A DNA stretch of 64,000 bases, taken from the NCBI RefSeq assembly GCF_040790665.1, contig NZ_CP160849.1:2815501-2879500 (forward strand), read 5' to 3'. The stretch is from Sulfitobacter pontiacus. Lineage in GTDB: Bacteria; Pseudomonadota; Alphaproteobacteria; Rhodobacterales; Rhodobacteraceae. The position numbers and the translations under genes are program-made. Positions 19,075-28,672 of this stretch are shown piece after piece (position 1 is the stretch's first letter; every line of letters starts with the position of its first letter). A model generated the notes under the pieces. It worked only from the letters and a program-made list of their open reading frames with translations. It was not told where the DNA came from and did no database searches.

Positions 19075-20106
19075 ATGGGCCAGTACATAGGGCTTGACGT
19101 TTCGTTGAAGGATACCGCGATCTCAATCCGAGAAGACGGCAAAAGAATATGGCGCGGGAAATGTCCCTCCGACCCGGGAATTATTGCGCAGGCGGTTCGG
19201 AAGCATGCGGACGACCCCCTGAGCGTCGTTTTCGAAACTGGCCCACTCGCCACTTGGTTCTTTCATGCCTTAACGGGGGAAGGACTCCGGGCGATCTGCA
19301 TTGAGGCGCGGCATGCTCAGAAAATTCTGGGTGAGACGCTGAACAAGACCGATGCAAACGATGCTGAGGGATTGGCCAAACTTGCCGAAACCGGCTTCTA
19401 TAAGGCTGTCAGGGTCAAGTCGTTCGAAGCGATGCTGATCCGGTCATTGGTTGCAGCCCGCACCCAACTCTTGGCCATCACGACACAATTGACCAATCAG
19501 ATCCGTGGTTTGATGAAGACTTTCGGTCTTGTCGTGCCCAAGAGCAAAGGCCGGGTGTTCATAGAAAAGGTTAACGATCTACTGGACGGACACGTCGAGT
19601 TGAAAGGGATCATCTATCCGCTGCTTGAAGCTTGGCAAGCTGTCAGGGAGCGGGCGTCTACGCTCAGCCGCCAGCTCTTGTTGGCGGCGCGACAGTGCCA
19701 AAGCACGCGTTTGCTCATGACGATACCAGGCGTTGGGGCGATCACAGCAGTTTCCTATGTGGCCGCTATCGAAGACCCGAAGAACTTTCCGAAGTCCCGA
19801 TCTGTCGGCGCATGGCTTGGCCTCACTACACGCCGATACCAATCGGGAGAGATGGATTTTAACGGCCACATCTCTCGAAGGGGGGATCAACGATTGCGTG
19901 GGCTCCTCTACGAGGCTGCGACCTCGTTGCTTACGAGGACACGAGCCGAAACGGTCAGTGATCTAAAAACCTGGGGGCTTCAATTGCGCGAACGCCTTGG
20001 CTTCAAGCGGGCGGCGGTCGCCGTTGCTCGCAAACTCGCCGTCATCATGCATTCCATGCTGAAGACCGGTCAAACCTTTATTCCAACGCGCGAGGAACTC
20101 GCCTAA
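19075..20106 (+). CDS. IS110-family transposase
   Basis: A 343-aa DEDD recombinase. The N-terminal RuvC-like domain starts GQYIGLDVSLKDTAISI with later acidic residues in VVFETGPLA and TDANDAEGLAKLA; the C-terminal Transposase_20 domain has LLMTIPGVGAITAVSYVAAI and the serine-region motif HISRRGDQRLRGLLYEAATS. The ATG at 19075 begins the conserved domain and follows GGAGATTGAGC; upstream in-frame codons are not conserved-looking. The gene is intact and oriented with rpsB and tsf. Confidence 0.95.
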   Translation: MGQYIGLDVSLKDTAISIREDGKRIWRGKCPSDPGIIAQAVRKHADDPLSVVFETGPLATWFFHALTGEGLRAICIEARHAQKILGETLNKTDANDAEGLAKLAETGFYKAVRVKSFEAMLIRSLVAARTQLLAITTQLTNQIRGLMKTFGLVVPKSKGRVFIEKVNDLLDGHVELKGIIYPLLEAWQAVRERASTLSRQLLLAARQCQSTRLLMTIPGVGAITAVSYVAAIEDPKNFPKSRSVGAWLGLTTRRYQSGEMDFNGHISRRGDQRLRGLLYEAATSLLTRTRAETVSDLKTWGLQLRERLGFKRAAVAVARKLAVIMHSMLKTGQTFIPTREELA

Positions 20107-20381
20107 TGCATTGTCCCTCGCACACCGAGCTCAGCGCATCATAACTTGATGCGAGGAGGCGTCCCTGTCGTGGACGGAGGTCAGGCCAATCCGAAAGACG
20201 TGGCAGCAGCTATTACAGACTGCGTGCAAAACAATGGAAGGCTTCACCTGCGGAACCCAAAATGCGGCAGCCAAGTGCTGACCGCGGAGACAACCATGCC
20301 CCGGACACACGCATGACCTCGATAACATAAACGTGCTGAGAGCGAACTGAGCAAGAACCGGAGGCCGAAATGCTCTAAAGG
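20107..20381 (+). ncRNA. Candidate guide (bridge/seeker) RNA region of the IS
   Basis: The 3' non-coding end of the element has two successive hairpins, CGCATCA-TAACT-TGATGCG (20135-20153) and CGTCC-CTGTCGT-GGACG (20160-20176), with no coding frame. IS1111-type elements encode their target-guiding RNA downstream of the transposase, so this is where it would lie. The RNA's ends and its target-pairing loops were not resolved. Confidence 0.5.
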
Positions 20382-20513
20382 CATTTCGATAGGCCGTGCT
20401 TTTGCATCAAGGCTTGACTGCGGCCTTGCGATTAGACAACCATTACATGATTGAGACAGTGGTGCAGAACGCTCTGCCCCTCAATTTATCCCAATTCAAG
20501 GAGAACCAAAGCG

Positions 20514-21389
20514 ATGGCAATCACAGCATCCATGGTCAAAGAACTGCGCGACACAACCGGTGCCGGCATGATGGACGCGAAAAAAGCGTTGACTGAAACA
20601 GATGGCGACATGGAAGCAGCCGTTGACTGGCTGCGCACCAAGGGTCTGGCGAAAGCAGCCAAGAAATCCGGCCGCACCGCAGCCGAGGGCCTTGTTGCCG
20701 TTAAAGTCGAAGGCGGCCACGGTGTTGCTGTCGAAGTGAACTCCGAAACCGACTTCGTTGGCAAAAACGCCGACTTCCAGAAAATGGTTTCCGGCATCGC
20801 AGATGTTGCTACCGGTGTGTCCGACGTTGACGCGCTGAACGCGGCTGACATGGGCGGCAAGCCCGTTTCCACCGTGATCACCGATGCCATTGCGAAAATC
20901 GGCGAGAACATGTCGGTGCGCCGCATGCAGTCCATCGATGGGGATCAGGTCGTGTCCTATGTGCACAACGCTGTAGCACCCGGCATGGGCAAAATCGGTG
21001 TTCTGGTCGCAATGACCGGCGGCAACGAAGAGCTGGGCAAACAGATCGCGATGCACATCGCCGCTGTGAACCCTGCGTCCTTGTCCGAAGCGGATCTGGA
21101 CCCGGCAGTTGTTGAAAAAGAAAAGCAGGTTCAAATGGACATCGCACGCGAGTCCGGCAAGCCGGAAGCTGTGATCGAGAAAATGATCACCGGCCGCATG
21201 CAGAAATACATGTCCGAAGTGACACTGCTGAACCAGGCATTCGTTGTGAACCCTGACCTGACCGTCGGCAAAGCCGCAGAAGAAGCTGGCGCGACCATCA
21301 CCGGTTTCGTCCGTCTTGAAGTTGGCGAAGGCATCGAAGTCGTTAAAGAAGACTTCGCAGCAGAAGTTGCAAAAGCCGCCAAAGGCTAA
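20514..21389 (+). CDS. tsf: Elongation factor Ts
   Basis: A 291-aa protein beginning [20 protein letters not shown], with [20 protein letters not shown] and the EF-Tu contact region [11 protein letters not shown]. It exchanges GDP for GTP on EF-Tu. AAGGAGA lies nine bases before the ATG. After IS insertion, it is 124 bases from the right IS repeat; a TTGACT at 20414-20419 could serve as -35, but no convincing -10 is seen, so read-through from rpsB or a promoter in the IS may be needed. Confidence 0.98.
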   Translation: MAITASMVKELRDTTGAGMMDAKKALTETDGDMEAAVDWLRTKGLAKAAKKSGRTAAEGLVAVKVEGGHGVAVEVNSETDFVGKNADFQKMVSGIADVATGVSDVDALNAADMGGKPVSTVITDAIAKIGENMSVRRMQSIDGDQVVSYVHNAVAPGMGKIGVLVAMTGGNEELGKQIAMHIAAVNPASLSEADLDPAVVEKEKQVQMDIARESGKPEAVIEKMITGRMQKYMSEVTLLNQAFVVNPDLTVGKAAEEAGATITGFVRLEVGEGIEVVKEDFAAEVAKAAKG

Positions 21390-21411
21390 GCTGTCACACA
21401 GCAGATGAGAG

Positions 21412-21448
21412 AAAGGGCGAGGGCGCATCGGCACCTTCGCCCTTTTTT
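21412..21448 (+). terminator. Intrinsic terminator of tsf
   Basis: AAAGGGCGA pairs with TTCGCCCTTT around a G/C-rich loop that can itself fold, followed by TTTTTT. Confidence 0.88.
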
Positions 21449-21477
21449 ATTATAAATCAGATACTAAGCGATAAAAC

Positions 21478-21915
21478 CTAATCCTTTAGGTGAGCTTTCA
21501 GCGCATCCAGGGCCATCAGATAACCCTGCGCGCCAAACCCGCAGATCTGACCCAGAGCCACAGGCGCGATGTAAGACCGGTGCCGGAATTCCTCGCGCGC
21601 GTGGATGTTGCTCAGGTGCACCTCGACAACCGGCAGCTCGACTGAAGCGATCGCATCCATCAACGCAATCGACGTATGGGTATAGGCACCGGCATTCAGC
21701 ACGATCCCGGCATGTTTGCCTTTGGCCGCGTGGATCAGATCGATCAGCGCGCCTTCGTGGTTGGACTGTTCAAACGCCACATCAAACCCAAGCGTCTTCG
21801 CTTTCTCGCGGCACAGCGCCTCGACATCGGCCAAAGTCGTCTTACCATAGACCTCGGGCTGGCGCGTGCCCAGCAGGTTCAGGTTCGGACCGTTCAGGAT
21901 CAGAATGGATGTCAT
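21478..21915 (-). CDS. aroQ: 3-dehydroquinate dehydratase, type II
   Basis: A 145-aa protein with the type II pattern [19 protein letters not shown] (active-site Tyr), [26 protein letters not shown] and [18 protein letters not shown]. It is the third step of the shikimate pathway. The window also has the first step (class II DAHP synthase, 33951-35324) on the same strand but not in an operon with it. Confidence 0.97.
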   Translation of the reverse strand: MTSILILNGPNLNLLGTRQPEVYGKTTLADVEALCREKAKTLGFDVAFEQSNHEGALIDLIHAAKGKHAGIVLNAGAYTHTSIALMDAIASVELPVVEVHLSNIHAREEFRHRSYIAPVALGQICGFGAQGYLMALDALKAHLKD

Positions 21916-21975
21916 AGCGATGGCCTTGTTGTTACGATGTGGTGGCGCAGACGTAGCACAGGCACCACGGCGTCG

Positions 21976-22374
21976 TTAGTCTTTCTTTTCAGGGTATTCG
22001 ACCGGACCACCGTGCTTTTCCCATGTCGAAAAGCCTTCGCGCAGATGCGCCGCGTCAAAGCCCATGTCTTGCAGCGTCGCCGTGGTGATCGCCGATCGCC
22101 AGCCAGAGGCGCAGTGAAAGACAAAGGTCTTGTCCTGACCGAAGATCTCTTTGAAGTACGGGCTGTCAGGGTCGACCCAGAATTCGATCATGCCGCGCGG
22201 TGCGTGAAAGCTGCCGGGGATATAGCCGCTGCGCTGGCGTTCACGGATATCGCGCAGGTCAACGACAACAACATCCGGATCCTTCAGCATGGCCATCAAA
22301 TCAGGCGTTTCGATCTCGCGGATACGTGCACGGGCAGCGGCGACCATATCCGCCGAAGACATCTTGAGCGTCAT
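21976..22374 (-). CDS. Single-domain rhodanese-like protein
   Basis: A 132-aa protein with VVVVDLRDIRERQRSGYIPG, SFHAPRGMIEFW and the active-site loop FHCASGWRS (Cys88). Such proteins carry a persulfide on the cysteine and move sulfur from thiosulfate or other donors. The loop CASGWRS is a full-length rhodanese active loop, so activity is expected. It lies 60 bases upstream of aroQ on the same strand; no functional link to that pathway is apparent. Confidence 0.9.
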   Translation of the reverse strand: MTLKMSSADMVAAARARIREIETPDLMAMLKDPDVVVVDLRDIRERQRSGYIPGSFHAPRGMIEFWVDPDSPYFKEIFGQDKTFVFHCASGWRSAITTATLQDMGFDAAHLREGFSTWEKHGGPVEYPEKKD

Positions 22375-22603
22375 ATTCTTCCTTTCGTTCAGCAGCCGCC
22401 AAAGCGCCGATCGCTTACAGTTGCATCGGCTTGGCGCATGTGGATTATGGCACGCAGAACAACGGGGTAAAGCAAGAAGCCACGCGGATGGGAGAATGGA
22501 TAAACTGGATGAAGAAGCGTCTTTTTATACTACTTTTCAGTGCTTTATGACGCACTTTAACAGTAAATCATCGCCCAAAGCGTACCAATTATTTACATAA
22601 TAC

Positions 22604-22618
22604 TGATTATGAGAATCA
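22604..22618. promoter_or_regulatory. Imperfect palindrome before the FAH-family gene
   Basis: TGATT-ATGAG-AATCA is a 15-bp inverted repeat in an A/T-rich patch, 42 bp before the start at 22661. It resembles Fur-superfamily operator halves in shape but matches no consensus exactly. Confidence 0.35.
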
Positions 22619-22660
22619 AATCAGGCGCATGCGCACCCCTCACAAACACAGGATTAGCTA

Positions 22661-23500
22661 ATGAAACTCTGCCGTATCGAAACCCCTGACGGGATAAAAC
22701 CTGCGATGATTGACGCAGATGGTGCCGCGCGCGATCTGACGCAGCATCTGACGGATATCGAGCTTGCCACAATGGCACCCGCAGCGCTGGACCAGCTGCG
22801 CGATGTGGACGTTACGGCCTTGCCTGTCATCACGGGCCGGTTTGCGCCTGTGATCAATGACATACGTCGTATTCTGTGTATCGGGCTGAATTACTCAGAC
22901 CACGCGGCAGAAGCTGGCATGGAAGTGCCCGATCACCCGATCCTGTTTAGCAAACTCTGCGCGGCCACCGGTGCCAACGATCCGATCATCATCCCCAAGG
23001 ATTCCGAGAAAACCGATTGGGAAGTTGAACTTGCGGTCGTGATCGGTACCAAGGCACAGCATGTGTCCGAGGCCGACGCGCTGTCCCATGTGGCGGGTTA
23101 TGCGACTTTCAACGACGTGTCAGAGCGCGCTTTTCAGATCGAATTCGGCGGTCAGTGGGTCAAGGGCAAGTCCTGCGACAGCTTCGCGCCCATCGGCCCG
23201 TATCTGGTGACCGCAGACGAGGTGCCGGACCCGCAGAACCTTGATCTATGGCTTGATGTGAACGGCACCCGTCGCCAGACGGGCAATACCCGCACGATGG
23301 TCTTCTCGGTGGCCGAGATTATCTCTTTTCTCAGCCGTTTCATGACCTTACTGCCCGGAGACGTGATCGCCACCGGCACACCGCCCGGCGTTGGCATGGG
23401 CTTTAAGCCGCCGGTGTACCTGCAACCGGGCGATGTCGTTGAACTGGGCATCGAAGGCTTAGGAGATCAACGCCAAGAAGTCATTAAATTCAACGGGTAA
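22661..23500 (+). CDS. Fumarylacetoacetate hydrolase family protein
   Basis: A 279-aa protein with the FAH catalytic core: RILCIGLNYSDHAAEAGMEV, the metal-binding acidic residues in DWEVELAVVIG, FNDVSERAFQIE and LPGDVIATGTPPGVGMG. Proteins of this type are acylpyruvases, 2-oxo-hept-3-ene-dioate hydratases/isomerases or, by annotation habit, ureidoglycolate lyases. Nothing in the neighbourhood points to one substrate. It is convergent with phoB, whose stop lies six bases away. Confidence 0.88.
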   Translation: MKLCRIETPDGIKPAMIDADGAARDLTQHLTDIELATMAPAALDQLRDVDVTALPVITGRFAPVINDIRRILCIGLNYSDHAAEAGMEVPDHPILFSKLCAATGANDPIIIPKDSEKTDWEVELAVVIGTKAQHVSEADALSHVAGYATFNDVSERAFQIEFGGQWVKGKSCDSFAPIGPYLVTADEVPDPQNLDLWLDVNGTRRQTGNTRTMVFSVAEIISFLSRFMTLLPGDVIATGTPPGVGMGFKPPVYLQPGDVVELGIEGLGDQRQEVIKFNG

Positions 23501-23505
23501 GCGCC

Positions 23506-24195
23506 CTACCCTAATGCATAACCTGCACCGCGCACCGTGCGGATTGGGTCATCGCCACCGTGAGATGTCAGCGCCTTGCGCAGCCGCGCGATGTGCACAT
23601 CCACGGTGCGCGTGTCGACATAAATATCGCGGCCCCAGACGTGATCCAGCAGCTGATCGCGGCTAAACACACGGCCCGGACGCTCTAACAGGGTGACCAG
23701 CAGCCGGTATTCTGTCGGGCCCAGTTTCAGCTCGTTCGCGGCGCGGTTCACGCGGTGGCGTTCCGTGTCCAGCGTGATATCGGCATAGCTAAGCGCCGCG
23801 CCCGAGGATGCCGGGCGCACACGGCGCAATTGGGTGCGCACACGGGCCATGAGCTCGCGCATGGAATAGGGTTTGACGACGTAATCATCCGCCCCCGTCT
23901 CTAGCCCGCGCACGGTGTCCACCTCTTCTGACCGCGCCGAGAGCATGATCACGGGGATATTACGCGTATCTTCGCGGGTCTTGAGCTGCCGGCACACCTC
24001 GATGCCGCTGAGCAGCGGCATCATCCAATCCAGAATAATCAGGTCCGGCAGCGCCTCTGCCACCAGCAGGATCGCTTCTTCACCATTCTCGGCCCGCCTT
24101 ACGTCAAACCCTTCGGATTCAAGGTTATACGCCAGAATTTCGCGCTGTGCGGGTTCGTCTTCCACCAACAGGATCTGGGGCTGCGCCGCCGACAT
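23506..24195 (-). CDS. phoB: Phosphate regulon response regulator PhoB
   Basis: A 229-aa OmpR-type regulator: receiver with phospho-acceptor Asp56 in LIILDWMMP, switch residues in MLSARSEEVD and GADDYVVKPYS, and a winged-helix domain (LGPTEYRLLVTLLERPGRVF, VDVHIARLRKAL). It is the last gene of the pst-pho unit. Its likely targets in this window are the Pho boxes at 29792-29824 and 790-822. Confidence 0.96.
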   Translation of the reverse strand: MSAAQPQILLVEDEPAQREILAYNLESEGFDVRRAENGEEAILLVAEALPDLIILDWMMPLLSGIEVCRQLKTREDTRNIPVIMLSARSEEVDTVRGLETGADDYVVKPYSMRELMARVRTQLRRVRPASSGAALSYADITLDTERHRVNRAANELKLGPTEYRLLVTLLERPGRVFSRDQLLDHVWGRDIYVDTRTVDVHIARLRKALTSHGGDDPIRTVRGAGYALG

Positions 24196-24199
24196 GGTT

Positions 24200-24907
24200 C
24201 TACCCCTTCAGCTTGGTGGAGGTGTTATCCGCCTTTGGGCGGTCCTCGTCCGGGTGGGTGCCGGTCACCAGATAGACGACCTGTTCCGCGATCGATGTGA
24301 CCAGATCGCCCATGCGTTCCACGTTTTTCGCGATGAAATGCAGGTGCATACACGATGTAATGTTGCGCGGGTCTTCCATCATGAAGGTGAGGAATTCACG
24401 GAACAGCGCGTTATACATCTGATCGACGTCTTCATCGCGTGCGATCACGTCCCTCGCCAGTTCTGCGTCGCGCTGCACATAGGAATCCAGCGCGTCCTTG
24501 AGCATGGATTCAACGGTTTTACACATGCGGCGGATGGCACCGGCGCTATCGGCAACTGCAGGAAGCTGCGCGAGCACTGAATTACGCTTGGCCATGTTTT
24601 TCGCATAGTCGCCAATACGTTCCAGGCTGGCGCTGATCTTGATCACGCTCAGGATCAGACGCAGGTCCACGGCTGTGGGTGCGCGCAGGGCGATGATGCG
24701 GGCGGCGCGTTCGTTGATCAGCTCTTCGAGCGCGTCAATCGCCTTGTCCCCGCCGCGGACCTGATCGGCCAGCTCTTCGTCGCGGGTTTCAAGCGATTGT
24801 GCGGCAAGGCGAATGGCATCTTCGACCATGCCACCCATTTTCATGATCTGTGCCTGAACGCTTTCGAGGTCACGGTCAAAGGCAGAGACAATGTGTTGAT
24901 CTTGCAT
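24200..24907 (-). CDS. phoU: Phosphate transport accessory protein PhoU
   Basis: A 235-aa helical protein made of two three-helix PhoU repeats with the metal-binding patterns EELINERAARIIALRAPTAV / DLRLILSVIKISASLERIGD and the second copy HLHFIAKNVERMGD. PhoU links PstSCAB to PhoR and keeps the regulon off when phosphate is plentiful. It lies between pstB and phoB with gaps of five and four bases, so it is co-transcribed. Confidence 0.96.
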   Translation of the reverse strand: MQDQHIVSAFDRDLESVQAQIMKMGGMVEDAIRLAAQSLETRDEELADQVRGGDKAIDALEELINERAARIIALRAPTAVDLRLILSVIKISASLERIGDYAKNMAKRNSVLAQLPAVADSAGAIRRMCKTVESMLKDALDSYVQRDAELARDVIARDEDVDQMYNALFREFLTFMMEDPRNITSCMHLHFIAKNVERMGDLVTSIAEQVVYLVTGTHPDEDRPKADNTSTKLKG

Positions 24908-24912
24908 GATAC

Positions 24913-25725
24913 TTATCCAATCCGGCCAGTGATGTAGCTTTCCGTCCGAGGGTCTTCGGGCGACGTGAAAATCTTGTCGGTCTCGCCGAACTCCACCAGA
25001 TTGCCAAGGTGGAAGAACGCTGTTTTCTGGCTCACCCGTGCGGCCTGCTGCATGGAGTGTGTGACGATCACGACCGAATAGTCCTGACGCAGCTCGTCGA
25101 TCAGCTCTTCGACCTGCGCGGTGGCGATCGGGTCAAGCGCGGAACAGGGTTCGTCCATTAGCAGCACTTCGGGTTCGGTCGCAACGGCACGGGCGATGCA
25201 CAGACGCTGCTGCTGCCCGCCAGAAAGGCCGGTGCCGGGCGCGTGCAGACGGTCCTTGACCTCGTTCCAGATGGCACCGCGTTTCAGGGCGCGTTCAACG
25301 ATATCGTCAAGCTCGGACTTGTTGCGGGCCAGACCGTGGATGCGGGGGCCGTAGGCGACATTGTCGTAGATCGATTTGGGGAACGGGTTCGGCTTCTGGA
25401 ACACCATGCCGACCTTGGCGCGCAGCTGCACCGGATCGACCGCGCTGTCATAGATGTCTTCGCCATCGATCAGGATATCGCCTTTGACGGTGCAGATATC
25501 AATCGTGTCGTTCATCCGGTTGATACACCGCAGGAAAGTCGATTTCCCACAGCCCGATGGTCCGATAAAGGCGGTGACGGTTTTGTCTTGGATATCGACA
25601 GAGACATCCTTGATCGCGTGGGTGTCCCCGTAGAAAACCTGCACGTTGCGGGCGGCGATTTTTGTTTGGTTCGTTGTCACGTCCGTCTCCGAAATTACGT
25701 TGTCTTTCATAGCCTTGCCTTTCAT
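24913..25725 (-). CDS. pstB: Phosphate import ATP-binding protein PstB
   Basis: A 270-aa ABC ATPase with Walker [11 protein letters not shown], the PstB-specific RCINRMND, signature [14 protein letters not shown] and Walker [17 protein letters not shown] at 25725 is used; an in-frame ATG five codons later (MKDNVIS) is also possible. It energises the PstCA channel. It starts two bases after the pstA stop. Confidence 0.97.
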   Translation of the reverse strand: MKGKAMKDNVISETDVTTNQTKIAARNVQVFYGDTHAIKDVSVDIQDKTVTAFIGPSGCGKSTFLRCINRMNDTIDICTVKGDILIDGEDIYDSAVDPVQLRAKVGMVFQKPNPFPKSIYDNVAYGPRIHGLARNKSELDDIVERALKRGAIWNEVKDRLHAPGTGLSGGQQQRLCIARAVATEPEVLLMDEPCSALDPIATAQVEELIDELRQDYSVVIVTHSMQQAARVSQKTAFFHLGNLVEFGETDKIFTSPEDPRTESYITGRIG

Positions 25726-25727
25726 TC

Positions 25728-27068
25728 TTACCAGCGCCGCTCGAACCGGCGCCGCAGCATTACGGCGATGGCATTCATGGTGATCAAAAAGACCAGCAAG
25801 ATGATGATACCGCCCCAGGCGCGTTCATAGAACGCGGGATCGGCGCGTTTGGCCCATTCGTAGATCTGCGCCGGCATGGCGGAGTTCGGATCCATCAGCC
25901 CCGATGCGATGCCGTCGGGCGGGTTCGAGGCGATGAAGCCGACCATCCCGATCAACAACAGCGGGGCCGTTTCACCAAGTGCCTGCGCCAGACCGATGAT
26001 TGTGCCAGTGAGGATACCCGGAGCAGCCAAGGGCAGCACGTGGTGGAACACCGATTGCATCTTCGACGCCCCTACCCCCAGTGCCGCGTCACGGATGCTG
26101 GGCGGGACAGATTTCAGCGAGGCGCGGGTCGAGATGATGATCGTCGGAAGCGTCATCAGCGTCAGCACCAGCCCGCCCACCAGCGGGGCCGAGTTTGGCA
26201 GGTGCATATAGTTGATGAAAACCGCGAGACCCAGAATACCAAAGACAATCGAGGGCACCGCCGCGAGGTTAGAAATGTTCACCTCGATGATATCGGTGAG
26301 CAGGTTCTTGGGGGCGAATTCTTCAAGGTAGATCGACGCGGCGACCCCGATGGGCAGCGCCAGCGCCAGCACCACCAGCATCATAAAGAGCGAGCCAAGC
26401 ATCGAGACCCCCATGCCCGCCGCCTCGGGTCGTGCGTCAGACGCATCGGCACCTGTGATGAAATCGAGGTTAAAGCGTTTTTCCAGCGCCCCATCTGCGA
26501 CAAGGGCGTCCACCAGATCAAGCTGCTCTGCGCTGATGCTTTTGTCGTTGGCGATGCTGTCGCGCGTGACGCGGCCTTTCATATAGCCATCAACGCGGCT
26601 GTTGGTCAGGAATTTGAATTCAACCGCGGTGCCAATGAGCTCGGGGTTATCCAGCACAAAGTCACGCAGCTGTGCCGCCGCATCCTTGGACAGGATGCCC
26701 GCCATATCCTTGGGCTTTAGGTCCGTGGTAATCCCGGTCTCGGCCACCTTGGCCTCAAGCGCGGCGGCCATCAGCGGCGCGTAGCCGAAGGTCGATACCT
26801 TCTTGATCTCGTCCAGATTCCGGTTGCCGTTCTTGTCCAGCTTTTCCTCAAGCAGTTGCACGTTCAGCGTCAGGAACGTCTGCTGAAAGGCCCCTACGCC
26901 GCGTCCGATAATCGTGGTCAGCAAGATCGCCAGCATCAGCAGGCCCACGGCGATGGCTGCGATACCGTAGGATTTGAAACGGGCCTCTGCACGGTTGCGT
27001 TTGACGGTGCGCGCGTCGGGCTTCAGCAGCGAATGGCGCGGCGTTGCGGTGTTGGGCATGTCGGTCAT
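25728..27068 (-). CDS. pstA: Phosphate ABC transporter permease PstA, long form
   Basis: A 446-aa permease. The C-terminal half has the usual transport domain ([23 protein letters not shown]-like loop [20 protein letters not shown]). Between the first helix and this domain is a large periplasmic segment of about 170 residues, the DUF3333-type insertion seen in alphaproteobacterial PstA and absent from E. coli PstA. It overlaps pstC by four bases. Confidence 0.95.
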   Translation of the reverse strand: MTDMPNTATPRHSLLKPDARTVKRNRAEARFKSYGIAAIAVGLLMLAILLTTIIGRGVGAFQQTFLTLNVQLLEEKLDKNGNRNLDEIKKVSTFGYAPLMAAALEAKVAETGITTDLKPKDMAGILSKDAAAQLRDFVLDNPELIGTAVEFKFLTNSRVDGYMKGRVTRDSIANDKSISAEQLDLVDALVADGALEKRFNLDFITGADASDARPEAAGMGVSMLGSLFMMLVVLALALPIGVAASIYLEEFAPKNLLTDIIEVNISNLAAVPSIVFGILGLAVFINYMHLPNSAPLVGGLVLTLMTLPTIIISTRASLKSVPPSIRDAALGVGASKMQSVFHHVLPLAAPGILTGTIIGLAQALGETAPLLLIGMVGFIASNPPDGIASGLMDPNSAMPAQIYEWAKRADPAFYERAWGGIIILLVFLITMNAIAVMLRRRFERRW

Positions 27069-28564
27069 TCGTACTGCTCCCGGTATTTGCGCACGATATA
27101 AAGCGCCAGAACGTTCAGCCCCAGGGTCAGCACGAACAGCGTCAGACCAAGGGCAAAGGCGACCAGCGTTTCAGGGCTGGCAAAGTCGGTATCCCCGGTC
27201 AGCTGGCTGACGATACGGGTGGTGATGGTAGTCATCGCTTCCAGCGGGTTGCCCGAGATGCGGGCGATGGCACCTGCCCCCAGAACAACGATCATCGTCT
27301 CGCCGATGGCCCGGCTCGCGGCGAGAAGCACAGCCCCCACGATCCCCGGCAAAGCGGCAGGCAGCACGACCTGGCGGATGGTTTCGGAATGGGTCGCGCC
27401 CAGGCCAAATGACCCGTCGCGCATCGATTGCGGCACAGCGTTGATGATATCGTCGCTCAGCGACGAAACGAAGGGGATCAGCATGATGCCCATGACCAGC
27501 CCCGCCGTCAGGACCGATGTCGCCCCGCTCATCCAGTCGACGCCCAGCAGACCATTCTCGCCGCGGCCAAAGACGTTCACAAGAAACGGACCCACTGTCA
27601 GCAAGGCAAACAGACCGTAAACAATCGTCGGGATACCGGCGAGGATCTCCAGCAAAGGCTTGGCGAAAGAGCGTACTTTGTTGTTGGCGTATTCCGACAG
27701 GTAGATCGCGGCAAAGAGGCCGATGGGCACGGCCACCAGCAGCGCGATGATCGAGATATAGAGCGTCCCCCAGAGCAGCGGCAGGATCGACAGATCACTA
27801 TCCCCGCGGAAGTTCGGGGCCCATGTGGTGCCCAGAAAGAAATCCTGCCACGGATGCAGGCGGAAGAAATTCAGCGTCTCGAACAGCATCGACAGGACGA
27901 TCCCCACGGTGGTCAGGATCGCCAGCGACGCAGCGAGCACCAGCAACCCCAGCAGAAAACGTTCCACCGTATTGCGCGCGCGAAAATCGGCCCGTGCGGT
28001 GCGCATCGCGATGAACAGACCGGCCAGCGCCAACACAGAGATCACCGCGATCATCAGCCAGCGGCCGGTGTATTCCATTGACCGGTAGCGCTGCGCGGCG
28101 GCCAGCACCTCTGGCGTCACGTCAGACCCAAGCGCCACGCCCGTGCCCGCCAGCAGCGCGCGCACGTCGGTGCCGGTCACGTCCAGATCACGGGCGCTTT
28201 GCGCATCCAGCGCGCCTGATTGCACGGCCGCGTCCAGCCCGTTGGCCACACGGCGCACGTCGCTCATCACGAGATTGACCGAAGAGCCTTCGTTCACGGC
28301 GCTTTGCGGGATCATGTCGACAACTGCGTTCTGGATCAGCATCGGCTGCACCAGCATCCAGATCGCCAGCACAAACAGCGCCGGAATGGCGGTGAGCATG
28401 GCGGCGTTATAGCCGTAGTAGTTCGGAAGGGAGTGCAGCTTGCGCGCATCGCCCGAGACGGACGACATGGCCCGGCTGCGCACCAGACCATAGGCAAGGA
28501 CTGTTAATATCAAAACAACGGCAACTAAGAGCGTGGTAGATCCCACATTGAAAATATCGCGCAT
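27065..28564 (-). CDS. pstC: Phosphate ABC transporter permease PstC
   Basis: A 499-aa membrane protein. The C-terminal transport domain contains AAIYLSEYANNKVRSFAKPL, PTIVYGLFALLTVGPFLV and the EAA-like loop RDGSFGLGATHSETIRQVVL. The N-terminal about 200 residues hold further helices and a periplasmic stretch, longer than in E. coli. It pairs with PstA as the phosphate channel. Confidence 0.95.
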   Translation of the reverse strand: MRDIFNVGSTTLLVAVVLILTVLAYGLVRSRAMSSVSGDARKLHSLPNYYGYNAAMLTAIPALFVLAIWMLVQPMLIQNAVVDMIPQSAVNEGSSVNLVMSDVRRVANGLDAAVQSGALDAQSARDLDVTGTDVRALLAGTGVALGSDVTPEVLAAAQRYRSMEYTGRWLMIAVISVLALAGLFIAMRTARADFRARNTVERFLLGLLVLAASLAILTTVGIVLSMLFETLNFFRLHPWQDFFLGTTWAPNFRGDSDLSILPLLWGTLYISIIALLVAVPIGLFAAIYLSEYANNKVRSFAKPLLEILAGIPTIVYGLFALLTVGPFLVNVFGRGENGLLGVDWMSGATSVLTAGLVMGIMLIPFVSSLSDDIINAVPQSMRDGSFGLGATHSETIRQVVLPAALPGIVGAVLLAASRAIGETMIVVLGAGAIARISGNPLEAMTTITTRIVSQLTGDTDFASPETLVAFALGLTLFVLTLGLNVLALYIVRKYREQYE

Positions 28565-28672
28565 GGTGGCCCCCGGTTGCAGCCTGTTTCAGGCTATCAT
28601 TGTTTGGAAAGTATCAGTCGGCAGCAAAAATCCGGAGGCACCTCGCAGCGCCTCCGGATCGTCAGACAGGTT

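Larger units (their letters stand above)
18996..20390 (+). mobile_element. IS110-family insertion sequence, IS1111-like, between rpsB and tsf
   Basis: Boundaries are given by a 9-bp inverted repeat: ATCGAAATG at 18996-19004 and CATTTCGAT at 20382-20390. Inside are one transposase gene (19075-20106), about 70 bp of 5' non-coding DNA and about 275 bp of 3' non-coding DNA. A long 3' non-coding end and subterminal inverted repeats are features of the IS1111 subgroup. The right repeat lies inside a perfect hairpin (20366-20388). The true ends probably lie a few bases outside the repeats. No target duplication was seen, as expected for this family. Confidence 0.8.

Noticed and set aside
20496-21434. 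312-codon antisense frame over tsf
   Set aside because: It mirrors EF-Ts codon for codon and is rich in Phe/Cys/His; tsf is unmistakable.
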